From Sideroxydans sp. (lineage in GTDB: Bacteria; Pseudomonadota; Gammaproteobacteria; Burkholderiales; Gallionellaceae): a DNA stretch of 64,000 nucleotides. Shown in pieces: positions 43,713 to 52,131 of this stretch. How positions within the stretch are numbered: the stretch's first letter is position 1; the number at the start of each line of letters is the position of its first letter. Where the stretch lies: the NCBI GenBank assembly GCA_016124455.1, contig WGNQ01000011.1, forward strand, positions 62,001-126,000. The letters run 5' to 3'. The position numbers and the translations under genes are program-made. The notes beneath the pieces are model-generated. The model searched no databases. It saw nothing but the letters and a program-made list of their open reading frames with translations, and had not been told where the DNA came from.

Positions 43713-44057
43713 GTGAGGAAATCATTGAAGCTTGTAGTAGCTGCCGCTGCATTAATGACTCTGTCTGCAACAGCGAGCGCCTTCACGACTGCACCATGCA
43801 AGGCTTGTCATGCAATCGATCATGACGTTGTCGGCCCCGCATGGAAAACAGTCGCAAAAGAATATGGCGACGCTGATGCTCTGGCAAAAGTTTTCAAGTC
43901 GGGCTTTAACGTGGATGAGCGCAAAGTAGCCACGGCTATCCCTAAGTGGAAGGGTCAGGCAAGCACCATGACAGGCATGTATAGCATGTACATTAAAGGC
44001 CATGAAGACGATGCAGCAAAGGCACTTTTTGCTGCTGTTAAGGCCGGCAAGATGTAA
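43713..44057 (+). CDS. Small class I cytochrome c
   Basis: A 114 aa periplasmic c-type cytochrome. Signal peptide to about residue 23 (LVVAAAALMTLSATASA); haem attachment CKACH at 29-33; the body resembles cytochrome c-551/c-552 (VGPAWKTVAKEYGDADALAKVFKSG). The axial Met is probably one of those in STMTGMYSMYIKG. The start is GTG with GGGGG eight bases upstream; the frame extends further but without support. Followed by a strong terminator, so it is monocistronic. It is less GC-rich than its left-hand neighbours. Confidence 0.88.
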   Translation: MRKSLKLVVAAAALMTLSATASAFTTAPCKACHAIDHDVVGPAWKTVAKEYGDADALAKVFKSGFNVDERKVATAIPKWKGQASTMTGMYSMYIKGHEDDAAKALFAAVKAGKM

Positions 44058-44082
44058 GACACTTTAATGTGTTAGCAGTATA

Positions 44083-44109
44083 AAGGCGGCCCGCTGGGCC
44101 GCCTTTTTC
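44083..44109 (+). terminator. Rho-independent terminator after the cytochrome c gene
   Basis: GGCGGCCC GCT GGGCCGCC stem followed by five T residues, 26 bases after the stop codon. It also separates this gene from the convergent phosphoesterase gene. Confidence 0.88.
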
Positions 44110-44182
44110 ATTTATTCCGACACAAGCAATGTCGCCCGGCGGCATGGAGCCGTCGAATGTTTTCTGCTGCCGTGACCGACGG

Positions 44183-45934
44183 CTATCTGGTCTGTATCCC
44201 GTTTTGCATATTCAGCGATAACGTGTTGTTACTCGCCCTGGAAAAATCGAATAACTCCATCAGATCCCCTATTGCCGGACGGTTTTGCGGCACATAGGCA
44301 TCTTTTCCGTTCTGCACTGGATTAGGCAGATTATCCCGGCTACGCGGCGAAAGTGGTGCGAGCTGCCAGTTACGTTCGATAAACTTGAGAATCGAAACGT
44401 GATCGTAGTAGGTGTGGTCTACGTAACCTTTTTTGGTCCAGGGCGAAACCGCTATGATGGGGATACGGGTTCCATCCCCAAAAAAATCCAGCGTCTGGAC
44501 ATAGCCAGAATCGTAATACCCGCCCCCTTCGTCAAAGGTAATCAGGATCGCCGTTTTTTGCCATAGTTTGCGGTTACTCTTTACCCGGTTGATGATGTCC
44601 TGAATGAACTGGTCGAAACCTGGCTCCATAGCGTAGCCGGGATGCCCTGATATGCTGTCGTACGGGCTGATGAACGAAACCGCAGGCAGGGTCGATTCCT
44701 GCTTGACGTCGTGATAGAAATGGCTGAGATCCTGCAGGCCATCCTTCATGTTCGATGTCATGACATGGCTGGAAAAGGTAAAGGGATCGCAGATCGTGCA
44801 ATATTCCTTATTGGCCCTTTTGCCGCCGTCGCCCCGGCCTCCTGCATACCACTTCCAGTTGACGCCCTTGGTCGCAAGCGCCTCACCTATGGTCGGGATG
44901 TTTTCCGGGGGCAGTGTGTAGTGATCCGGACCGAGTGCAGCCGGCGTACCGGATGCGGAATAGCCGGGTTCGTAGTTGTTAACCAGATAATAGGTATCCT
45001 TGGCGCAGTTTCCGTTGTGGAATGTTTTATAGGGCAGCTTATCGAGGAATTTCCTGATCGCTGACACGCCCGGCTGTTTATTATCGGAACAATTCACATA
45101 GCTGCCGCCCAGATAACCATCATTCAGGTACCAGTTATTGGTGCCCGGTTTGGGATCTGGATTTTCGGTCTGGTTTGCCGGAGGCACGGCCGGTTTACCT
45201 TCGTGGCTATAAAAAGCCACGTCACCCGTTGCAAGTGCGAAATAATTTGCACCGGTCCCCCCCATGATGGGCTGGTGGTAGTTATCGCCGATGGCGTAAT
45301 GGTCGGCCAGGCCGCGAATGATCGGTGCATCGCCCTGCGCCATGTTGTAGAAGCCCATAGAGACGCCGCCCTGGGCGGTCATCCCAGGCTGCCCCGAAAC
45401 TGGCCCATTCGACGAACCAAAGCCTATGGTTGTCCCGACCCAGGTGAACAGATCCATCTTCCCGCCATCGACCTGTTGCCACATCTGAAAGAAGCGATGA
45501 GCCGGATCGCCAGTGTGCGCCCCGTAGTAGACATATTTTGTAATCTGGAATGGACCATTCGGCAAATTCTCGGGGAATCTCGGATCAGGTGCGTATAGCT
45601 CCTGGCCGAAAGCACCCGTGGTATAGGGCTGCGGCAAAGATGCATAGGCTCCGTCGATAGCTGGCTCTATGGTGTATTTATCTTCGTCCACGGCATGCCG
45701 CTGGGTGGCCAGGGAATAATGAATACCCGGACTGCCATCCGCCTTGATGATCCCCTTGGAAAGCAGGTTGGAAATACTCTGTCCGCGCTTGGGTACATAG
45801 GTTGCAAAAAGATTATCGAATGTCCTGTTCTCCCCGACGATAACGATCAGATGCTCGATCGGCGTTGTCGCTGCAAGGGCATTTGAAGTAAAAACCGAGA
45901 ACGCGAAGGGTAGCAGAAGGTTTCGGCTATTCAT
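44183..45934 (-). CDS. Exported phosphoesterase (phospholipase C/acid phosphatase family)
   Basis: A 583 aa secreted or periplasmic enzyme of the phosphoesterase family (PF04185 type) that includes bacterial phospholipase C and acid phosphatase AcpA. Signal peptide to about residue 21 (FSVFTSNALA); the catalytic motif GENRTFD at residues 34-40 (Glu-Asn for metal and the Thr/Ser nucleophile), HYAIGDNYHQPIMGGTGANY, and TFDEGGGYYD near the C-terminus. It is the last gene of the exbD-tonB-receptor-exbB operon, 3 bases after exbB, so the substrate it cleaves is likely linked to the receptor. Confidence 0.88.
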   Translation of the reverse strand: MNSRNLLLPFAFSVFTSNALAATTPIEHLIVIVGENRTFDNLFATYVPKRGQSISNLLSKGIIKADGSPGIHYSLATQRHAVDEDKYTIEPAIDGAYASLPQPYTTGAFGQELYAPDPRFPENLPNGPFQITKYVYYGAHTGDPAHRFFQMWQQVDGGKMDLFTWVGTTIGFGSSNGPVSGQPGMTAQGGVSMGFYNMAQGDAPIIRGLADHYAIGDNYHQPIMGGTGANYFALATGDVAFYSHEGKPAVPPANQTENPDPKPGTNNWYLNDGYLGGSYVNCSDNKQPGVSAIRKFLDKLPYKTFHNGNCAKDTYYLVNNYEPGYSASGTPAALGPDHYTLPPENIPTIGEALATKGVNWKWYAGGRGDGGKRANKEYCTICDPFTFSSHVMTSNMKDGLQDLSHFYHDVKQESTLPAVSFISPYDSISGHPGYAMEPGFDQFIQDIINRVKSNRKLWQKTAILITFDEGGGYYDSGYVQTLDFFGDGTRIPIIAVSPWTKKGYVDHTYYDHVSILKFIERNWQLAPLSPRSRDNLPNPVQNGKDAYVPQNRPAIGDLMELFDFSRASNNTLSLNMQNGIQTR

Positions 45935-45937
45935 CGC

Positions 45938-46540
45938 TCAGGCTCCGCGATTGGCCAGAAAGGCCAGGGAGATCAACTTGATCTGGTTATTGACCTGCTC
46001 CACCTTGTTAGTGAAATAGTTGTAGAACATCATGCTGTAGAGCGCTATGAGAATCCCGAAACCGGTAGCGAACAGTGCCGTGCCTATGCCGCGGCTGACG
46101 CCCGCGGGATCGGCTGACCCCTGCCCCGAAGAAAGGCTGTGGAATGCGTCGATAATGCCGAGTATGGTTCCCAGCAACCCCATCAACGGAGACAGCGTCA
46201 CGATGGTGTCGAGTATCCACAGGCGTCTGTTAAGCACATCCTGCTTGCTGATATAGACTGACTGTACGAAATATTCCATTTCGTCGTGTGGCAGTGCGTT
46301 GGCCTCGGCAACTTCCGTGAGTGCTTGGGCCTGGGGGCTTTTTCCGGAACCGAACTGCTGAATAAGCTCGTCCCGCAGCGTCTTGTCCTGGCGATGGATG
46401 CGCAGGTACTGGTCGACCGCCTTGCCTTCGCGCAGCACCGCGGAAAAATACAACGCGCGTTCGACGATGATGTAGGTCGCCAGCAGTATGGCGACTGTCA
46501 TAAGGTACATCGTAATGTCGTGAGCCATGGTGAATGACAT
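45938..46540 (-). CDS. exbB: ExbB/TolQ-type proton channel protein
   Basis: A 200 aa inner-membrane protein with three helices in the ExbB/TolQ pattern: MYLMTVAILLATYIIVERALYF, LDTIVTLSPLMGLLGTILGIIDAF (the conserved proton-channel helix) and GIGTALFATGFGILIALYSMMFYNYF. With ExbD and TonB it energises outer-membrane receptors. It stands between the receptor gene and the phosphoesterase gene, apart from exbD, an unusual order. Confidence 0.9.
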   Translation of the reverse strand: MSFTMAHDITMYLMTVAILLATYIIVERALYFSAVLREGKAVDQYLRIHRQDKTLRDELIQQFGSGKSPQAQALTEVAEANALPHDEMEYFVQSVYISKQDVLNRRLWILDTIVTLSPLMGLLGTILGIIDAFHSLSSGQGSADPAGVSRGIGTALFATGFGILIALYSMMFYNYFTNKVEQVNNQIKLISLAFLANRGA

Positions 46541-46601
46541 GGTGTTGATCCTCTATGTAAATACAAAAGGCGCGGGGTTGCCCCCGCGCCCGATTTCCAA
46601 C

Positions 46602-48827
46602 TTAGAAACTACCGCTGACCGTAGCGAATACCATGCGCGGCGCCCCTGTCTGCAACGTCATGTAAGTACCGTTCGGATCCGACGCGGTAAAGCCGTTCGT
46701 GCCGATCGTTTCAAAATAACGCTGATTGAGCAGATTGGTGATATTGAATTGCGCCCTGAAGTCCTGGATTGGCCCCATCGACTTCTGCTTGTAGCCGGCG
46801 GTCAGCCCGAACACCGTGTAGGCAGGAACCTGTCCATCGTTCAGATAGGTGTAATAGCGGCTGCCGGTGTACTTACCGTTGAGCGAGGCAAAGTAACCTT
46901 CCTGCTCATAGGCCAACTCCGTCGAGAACATCATCTTGGGGGCATCGACCACGGTCTTGCCTGCGGTTGCCACCGTCGCGCCGCCCGTCGTGTAGTTGTC
47001 CTTGTACTTGGAATCGTTGTACGAGAAGGAGTTGAACCATTTAACGTTATGCGTCACAGACCACAGAGCATCCGCCTGGAAGCCGTTGGTGTGCACCTTG
47101 CCGACGTTGGCAAACACGCTCGGGTTGCCGGTAATACCGCCAGGGGCAATGCTGAGCAAACGATCCTTGAAGTCGACCATGTAGATCGACGCGGAAGCCT
47201 CGAGCCCGTCGCGCTTGGTGCGTACCCCGATTTCGTAGTTAGTCGAGGTCTCTGGTTTCAGGGTTCCCCTGATCGCATCGAAACCGGTCTGGGTCGTTTC
47301 GAATGGCCCGTCGATGCCCGGCTGGAAGGCACGCATGTTCTGGGCCACCGATGCAAACATTTCATCCTCTGGATCAAGCTTGAAGTTCATGCCGAGGAAC
47401 GGGAGAAAGTTTTTCTTGGCTTCGAGTTGCCCAGCTGCACGCGTTCCGACCAGGCTGGTCGCATCAATCGACACCCGCGGACTCTTCACGCCCATGTTCA
47501 GTTTGAGCTGGTCGTTCATCGTCGTCAACGTATCCTGGAGGTGGAAAACGCGCGTGGTCGTAACGAAGTTCTGCATGAATGCGGTCGATGTGGGTGCGCT
47601 CAGCAGGAACCCGGTATAAGCAGGGCCGGTGATCGAATAGAAGTTGCGTGCCAGATCGTGGATGTTGCGCTCGAGCCACAAGCCACCTTCGACCTCGTTG
47701 TTGTCGTGACGGTAGGTGAACGAGGAAACCAGGCCGGAGCGACTGATGCTGTATTCCGATGTCCGGATCGAAATCGGGACGGTGGCCGAGGAAGCAGTAT
47801 AGGGCGTATACCAGTGACCCTGACCCACATCGTGGTGATGATAGAAAGTCGCCTTGGCTCGGGTTGAATCCGTCAGCTTCACGTCAGCAGAAAGACCACC
47901 CAATTGGTCGTTCCGGATGCCGCGACCAAGGAAGTAGGCTGCATCCAGAGGCCCGAAAGCCGCGGTGTTGCTGATCGATGCAACGGCCGGGCTAAAAATG
48001 CCGTTCGCTGCATTCACCGCAGCTTGCCAGTCGGGCGCATAGTTGTCCCAGTTCCAGCCGAGCAGATTCTTGCTCTGGATGGAAAGGTCGGCATAGTCGG
48101 TTTCAAGACGATGCGAAGTGTTCAGGAAAAAGCTGTAACGGTTCTCGCCCGAGATTTGCACGATTTTGGAGTTGATCTGGCTCTGTTCTTGCGGCCCCCA
48201 GCCCTTCCACTTGTTGGAGTGGTTACGCGAATAGCTGAGGTAGGCTTTGGTGTCGGAGGAGAGCCGGCCGGAATCCACGCGCAGGAAAGTGCGCGTCGTG
48301 TTGTTACTGCCCAGCGTCTGGGCCACTTTTGCGCCCATTTCGTCCAGCGGGTCGGAAGATACGAATTGGATGGTACCACCAAGATTGCTGGTAGAAGCCG
48401 CGGCCAGATTGCCGCTGCCTTCGGCAACTGAAGCGCTACGGATATTTTCGGAGGCGATCGCTCGGCTGATATGCAGGCCATTGTTATTGCCGTAGCTCAT
48501 ATCGCCCAGCGGGACGTCGTCCAGCATAAAACCGAGCTGGCTCTGGTTGAAGCCGCGCACATTGAAGCGGGTGGACCATTCGTAGTCACCCCACGGATCA
48601 GAGGAGGTGAATTGCACACCGGGCAACTTGGCCAGCACTTTCAGCGGGCTGGTGCCGGGTACTGCATTCTGCATATCCCGGTGTGTGATACTTTGTTCTT
48701 GCATGGTCTGACCAACGCCGACCACCGACACGGATTGCGTGACCACCGGGTCGTCTGCATACGCCCCTCCTGCCGACAGTACTCCGAGCACCATCGCACA
48801 GACCGATTTCAACTTGAATTTCATCAT
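46602..48827 (-). CDS. TonB-dependent outer-membrane receptor
   Basis: A 741 aa receptor. Signal peptide (CAMVLGVLSAGGAYA), TonB-box region VTQSVSVVGVG, plug domain with GTSPLKVLAKLPGVQFTSSDPWGDYEWSTRFNVRGFNQSQLGFMLDDVPLG, and a barrel ending in VFATVSGSF. The plug/barrel layout is generic; the ligand cannot be read from it. It is encoded between dedicated tonB/exbD and exbB and followed by a phosphoesterase, hence a phosphorus-containing substrate is inferred. The start may be the second of two ATGs (48824), which has better spacing from AAGGAG. Confidence 0.9.
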   Translation of the reverse strand: MMKFKLKSVCAMVLGVLSAGGAYADDPVVTQSVSVVGVGQTMQEQSITHRDMQNAVPGTSPLKVLAKLPGVQFTSSDPWGDYEWSTRFNVRGFNQSQLGFMLDDVPLGDMSYGNNNGLHISRAIASENIRSASVAEGSGNLAAASTSNLGGTIQFVSSDPLDEMGAKVAQTLGSNNTTRTFLRVDSGRLSSDTKAYLSYSRNHSNKWKGWGPQEQSQINSKIVQISGENRYSFFLNTSHRLETDYADLSIQSKNLLGWNWDNYAPDWQAAVNAANGIFSPAVASISNTAAFGPLDAAYFLGRGIRNDQLGGLSADVKLTDSTRAKATFYHHHDVGQGHWYTPYTASSATVPISIRTSEYSISRSGLVSSFTYRHDNNEVEGGLWLERNIHDLARNFYSITGPAYTGFLLSAPTSTAFMQNFVTTTRVFHLQDTLTTMNDQLKLNMGVKSPRVSIDATSLVGTRAAGQLEAKKNFLPFLGMNFKLDPEDEMFASVAQNMRAFQPGIDGPFETTQTGFDAIRGTLKPETSTNYEIGVRTKRDGLEASASIYMVDFKDRLLSIAPGGITGNPSVFANVGKVHTNGFQADALWSVTHNVKWFNSFSYNDSKYKDNYTTGGATVATAGKTVVDAPKMMFSTELAYEQEGYFASLNGKYTGSRYYTYLNDGQVPAYTVFGLTAGYKQKSMGPIQDFRAQFNITNLLNQRYFETIGTNGFTASDPNGTYMTLQTGAPRMVFATVSGSF

Positions 48828-48842
48828 TTCTCCTTAGTTGTG

Positions 48843-49526
48843 TTAACTGTCAATTTCGAAAACGATTTTTGTCCTGAACTCTTTCTGTTTCTGGTCTACC
48901 CATGCATCCTCCGGTATTGGTTGAAATGTGGTGGCACGCACCGCCTGCAACGCAGCCCGGTCGAGTAGCTTGCTTCCCGAGGAAGTGATCACCTCGACCT
49001 TGAGCAGCTTGCCGCTGCGGTCGATGACATAACTCAGCGTGACGACCCCTGTCATGCCTAGCGATTGGGCTTCGGCGGGATAAACCTTGTGTGCCTCTAT
49101 CCTCTGGCGAACGCTCCTGGAAAATTCGTTTTCGCTCTCACCGTTGCTCACAATCTGTGGCGCAGGTACGGGTGGCGGCGCCTTCACCGACGCGGGCTCG
49201 GGAACGACCGGTTGTACCGGCGGTGGTGGCTGCACGACAGGCTTGGGAGCAGGAGCGATGACCCTCTTGGCCGGGGCCTTGCGGGTAATCACCTGGCGCG
49301 GCTTGGGCGGTGGTTGCACGGGCGGTGGCGGCGCAGGCGGTGGCGGCGCAGGCGGTGGCGGTATTTCAACAAGCTGTACCTGTATTGGTGTCTCGCGTTT
49401 ATGCAGCGGCGGAAAAATGATCAGTCGCGACTGCCCGATGACGATCAGCATGCCGATTGCCAGTGCCGCCAGGCGCGCAGCGGATTCCCGCCGGTGAAAC
49501 AGGATGCCTGGGTACGTCGCAATCAT
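48843..49526 (-). CDS. tonB: TonB protein of the phosphoesterase operon
   Basis: A 227 aa TonB: N-terminal membrane helix (LAALAIGMLIVIGQSRLIIF), a long Pro-rich spacer (residues ~55-125, repeats of PPPPAPPPP then Pro/Lys/Val) and a C-terminal domain (IEAHKVYPAEAQSLGMTGVVTLSYVIDRSGKLLKVEVITSSGSKLLDRAALQAV). The spacer's GGCGGTGGCGGCGCA DNA repeat (about 49320-49365) could slip and alter spacer length. It overlaps exbD by ATGA. Confidence 0.9.
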   Translation of the reverse strand: MIATYPGILFHRRESAARLAALAIGMLIVIGQSRLIIFPPLHKRETPIQVQLVEIPPPPAPPPPAPPPPVQPPPKPRQVITRKAPAKRVIAPAPKPVVQPPPPVQPVVPEPASVKAPPPVPAPQIVSNGESENEFSRSVRQRIEAHKVYPAEAQSLGMTGVVTLSYVIDRSGKLLKVEVITSSGSKLLDRAALQAVRATTFQPIPEDAWVDQKQKEFRTKIVFEIDS

Positions 49527-49930
49527 TTCTTGTTGGCCGCAATCGATATGGCGGAGATTCCAGAATCCTTGACGGCATCCATGACGCTGACCAGCTTCTG
49601 CATGTCTGCCCCCTTGTCGCCGTTAATCACGACATCGACCTTGCCGAAGCTGGCGAGCAACGACTTAATCTGAGTGGACAGATCAGACAGCATGCAATCC
49701 TTGCCATCGATCTGGACAACGTCACTCTTGCCTATCGAAATCACGGCGTGATGGACGACTTCAATGCTTTCGGAATGCGTCGACGACGGCAGCACCGTCT
49801 TGATACCCGTCGCCGGAATAACGTGCAGACTGATCAACACAAAGAAAACCATCAGGAACATCATTACGTCGATCATCGGAATGATCTCGATGCGAGCCTT
49901 TTTCTTTGGTTCTTCATGCCAGAAAATCAT
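49523..49930 (-). CDS. exbD: ExbD/TolR-type protein
   Basis: A 135 aa inner-membrane protein: short cytoplasmic start, one helix with the channel Asp (RIEIIPMIDVMMFLMVFFVLISL) and a periplasmic domain (DVVINGDKGADMQKLVSVMDAVKDSG). First gene of the operon exbD-tonB-receptor-exbB-phosphoesterase. The ATG at 49930 follows GTAGGGGA; the longer frame to 50029 covers the operator and is rejected. Confidence 0.9.
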   Translation of the reverse strand: MIFWHEEPKKKARIEIIPMIDVMMFLMVFFVLISLHVIPATGIKTVLPSSTHSESIEVVHHAVISIGKSDVVQIDGKDCMLSDLSTQIKSLLASFGKVDVVINGDKGADMQKLVSVMDAVKDSGISAISIAANKK

Positions 49931-50369
49931 TATGTTTCCCCTACTTTCAAAAACAGCAAGTCGCGCCGTCACTGCCGACACCAAGTCACTCATCAGCAAT
50001 CTGGTATAGGCCAGATTGAATTTCTCCATCTTAATTGCGGATTGTGATGAATTTATGAAGGCTGGATTAATTATTTGTCTAACTCTCCCCAGCTTAAGAA
50101 AAAGAAATATAAATCAATAATTATAAATAAATAAATCTTTATATTCTCACGTAGTGGCGCGATAATATAAAGATTCACATCAATGAGCTCGACAATGAGC
50201 TAGTCCATTACCAAGTTATGTCTGGTGCAGCACCCGAATAGTCCGAAGCCGTTTGGGCCTGCTCATTGTTAGCGCGAAGAATGATTGTTGAACAGCAAGA
50301 AGGCCCGAATCCGGCAATAGCATCAAACAAACATGCGCAGCACATTTTTTGTGCACGGGCGTTTACTGC
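49931..50369 (-). promoter_or_regulatory. Regulatory region upstream of the exbD operon
   Basis: A 439-base AT-rich region with no credible ORF. It holds the 20-bp dyad at 49998-50017 shared with the binding-protein operon, and a second inverted repeat AATCTTTATATT / AATATAAAGATT (50134-50145, 50164-50175, 18-base spacer). Several A/T-tracts around 50100-50140 may be UP-element-like or bind nucleoid proteins. Confidence 0.6.
49998..50017. promoter_or_regulatory. GntR/UTRA-type operator, copy 1
   Basis: AATCTGGTATAGGCCAGATT: 7-bp arms AATCTGG / CCAGATT. The core TGGTATAGGCCA differs by one base from TGGTATAGACCA, the operator type reported for PhnF-like GntR/HutC regulators. It lies 68 bases before the exbD start codon. 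A near-identical copy is at 55659-55678. Confidence 0.72.
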
Positions 50370-51035
50370 CTAGCGCAAACTTATAATCTGCCAGCCGGCT
50401 GTTTCCGCATGCCGCTTCAGCGTATCGTCAGGATCAACCGCAATCGGTCTGTGGACGCGCGACAATAGCGGCAGATCGTTGAGTGAATCGCTGTAGAACC
50501 AGCTTTCGGCGACTGAATCCCAACTGCAACCACGCTTCTTCAGCCACTGTTCCAGCCGGGCCACCTTGCCTTCCCTGAATGACGGCGTTCCCACCACCCG
50601 CCCGGTGAACTCTCCGTCAACCTGCTCTGCCTCGGTCGCAATCAGGTGTTCAATCCCGAAATAACGGGCGATGGGTGCAGTCACGAAGTCATTGGTAGCC
50701 GTAATGATGACGCGCAAGTCATCGGCATGCTTTTCCAATAGATCCCACGCCCCCTTGGCGATAACCGGAAGTATCTTTTCGTGCATGAATTCGGCATGCC
50801 AGGCATCCAGTTGCGCACGGGAATGACTGGCCAGCGGCTTGAGTTGGAAATTCAGGAATTCACGGATATCCAGGGTGCCGGCCCGGTAATGCTCAAAAAA
50901 GATTTCATTGCGGGCTTCGTGCGCCTCCCGGTCAATCACACCTTTGTCAACCAGGAACCTTGCCCATTCATAGTCGGAATCGCTGGTCAGCAGAGTGTGA
51001 TCCAGATCGAAAAGCGCCAGTCTTTCAAAACACAT
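50370..51035 (-). CDS. HAD-IB family phosphatase (SerB-like)
   Basis: A 221 aa HAD phosphatase of subfamily IB. Motif I is LALFDLDHTLLTSDSDYEWA (nucleophile in DLDHT), motif II is IITATND, motif III Lys in SFREGKVARLEQWL, and motif IV FYSDSLNDLPLLS. Relatives include phosphoserine phosphatase-like enzymes; substrate unknown. It starts 89 bases after the ATPase stop, in the same direction, so it may be the last gene of the transporter operon or stand alone. The ATG at 51035 has GAGG upstream; the longer frame to 51203 is not supported. Confidence 0.85.
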   Translation of the reverse strand: MCFERLALFDLDHTLLTSDSDYEWARFLVDKGVIDREAHEARNEIFFEHYRAGTLDIREFLNFQLKPLASHSRAQLDAWHAEFMHEKILPVIAKGAWDLLEKHADDLRVIITATNDFVTAPIARYFGIEHLIATEAEQVDGEFTGRVVGTPSFREGKVARLEQWLKKRGCSWDSVAESWFYSDSLNDLPLLSRVHRPIAVDPDDTLKRHAETAGWQIISLR

Positions 51036-51123
51036 AGATGCAGCCTCATGATGAAATATTTTACTTGTATGTTTTATGCGCCGGAGATTCAGGCTAGAAC
51101 CCATTGGGCTGATGCAGGACACT

Positions 51124-52131
51124 TCATGGCGCGATCTCCTGCAGGTCTTCGGGAGCAATATGCAGCATGACCCGGTTTCCATCTGATAGCAGATCCGCAG
51201 CACGCCGATTGAGGCAGTCTATCTGCAGCGCCACACCCTTCGCCTCGACCTGGTAACGTACGACGTTGCCGAGCAACTGGCTGTGCATGACCGTGGCGGG
51301 AATAAGTCCGGGCGTCACATCATCGGCAGCGAACAGGCGGATGACTTCGGGCCGGATCGCCAGATGGCCGTCGATGTCCAGACCGAGCAACAGCCGACTC
51401 TCTTGGGGGCCAAGCAAATTGTAGTTGCCCATGAAGCGTGCCACGGCCTCGTTGGCCGGCCGGGTGTAGACGGTCTCGGCGCTGCCCTGCTGGACAATAC
51501 GGCCGCGATCCATGACGAAGATGCGGTCGGACAAAGTGAGCGCCTCTTCCTGGTCGTGGGTAACGAAGATCGTAGTCAGGTCGAGCCGGCGCTGAATGTC
51601 GAGGATCTGCTGACGCAGACTGCGCCGGATGCGGGCATCGAGTGCCGAAAGCGGCTCGTCCAGCAACAGGATGCGCGGCTCCACCACCAGCGAACGAGCC
51701 AAGGCAACTCGCTGCCTCTGCCCGCCTGACAGCGCAGCCGGGTAAGCCCGTTCCTTGCCGCCCAATTCAACCAGCTCAATCGCCTCGGCCACCTTGCTGG
51801 CCACCACTTTGGCAGCCAGCTTCTGCATCTTCAGACCGAAGGCGATATTCTGACTCACCGTCATGTTGGGAAACAGCGCGTAGCTCTGGAACACCATGCC
51901 GATGCCACGTTTCTGTGGCACAGCATAAGTGATGTCCTCGCCTTCGACGCGAAACTGGCCTGCATCCAGCGACACAAGGCCGGCCAGACAGCGCAACAAG
52001 GTGGATTTGCCGCAGCCGCTCGGGCCGAGCAGGGTCACGAATTCACCCCGGGCCAACACAAAATTGATGTCCTCGAACACCGTGTTGCCACCATACGACT
52101 TGGCAAAACCGGAAACCTCGACAAAACTCAT
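51124..52131 (-). CDS. ABC transporter ATPase, 2-aminoethylphosphonate/iron/polyamine type
   Basis: A 335 aa ATPase with Walker A GPSGCGKST (near residue 38), signature LSGGQRQ, Walker B ILLLDEP and the switch His in VTHDQ, plus a C-terminal TOBE-like domain (LAIRPEVIRLF...). It groups by pattern with PhnT/FbpC/PotA ATPases. It overlaps the permease gene by ATGA. Confidence 0.9.
   Translation of the reverse strand: MSFVEVSGFAKSYGGNTVFEDINFVLARGEFVTLLGPSGCGKSTLLRCLAGLVSLDAGQFRVEGEDITYAVPQKRGIGMVFQSYALFPNMTVSQNIAFGLKMQKLAAKVVASKVAEAIELVELGGKERAYPAALSGGQRQRVALARSLVVEPRILLLDEPLSALDARIRRSLRQQILDIQRRLDLTTIFVTHDQEEALTLSDRIFVMDRGRIVQQGSAETVYTRPANEAVARFMGNYNLLGPQESRLLLGLDIDGHLAIRPEVIRLFAADDVTPGLIPATVMHSQLLGNVVRYQVEAKGVALQIDCLNRRAADLLSDGNRVMLHIAPEDLQEIAP

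Noticed and set aside
49320-49370. Short tandem GGCGGTGGCGGCGCA repeats as a possible regulatory or CRISPR-like repeat
   Set aside because: They encode the Pro-rich spacer of TonB on the minus strand, which explains them fully.
51036-51203. N-terminal extension of the HAD phosphatase to 51203
   Set aside because: The added 56 residues overlap the ATPase gene end, do not fit the HAD-IB fold start, and a ribosome-binding site exists for the ATG at 51035.
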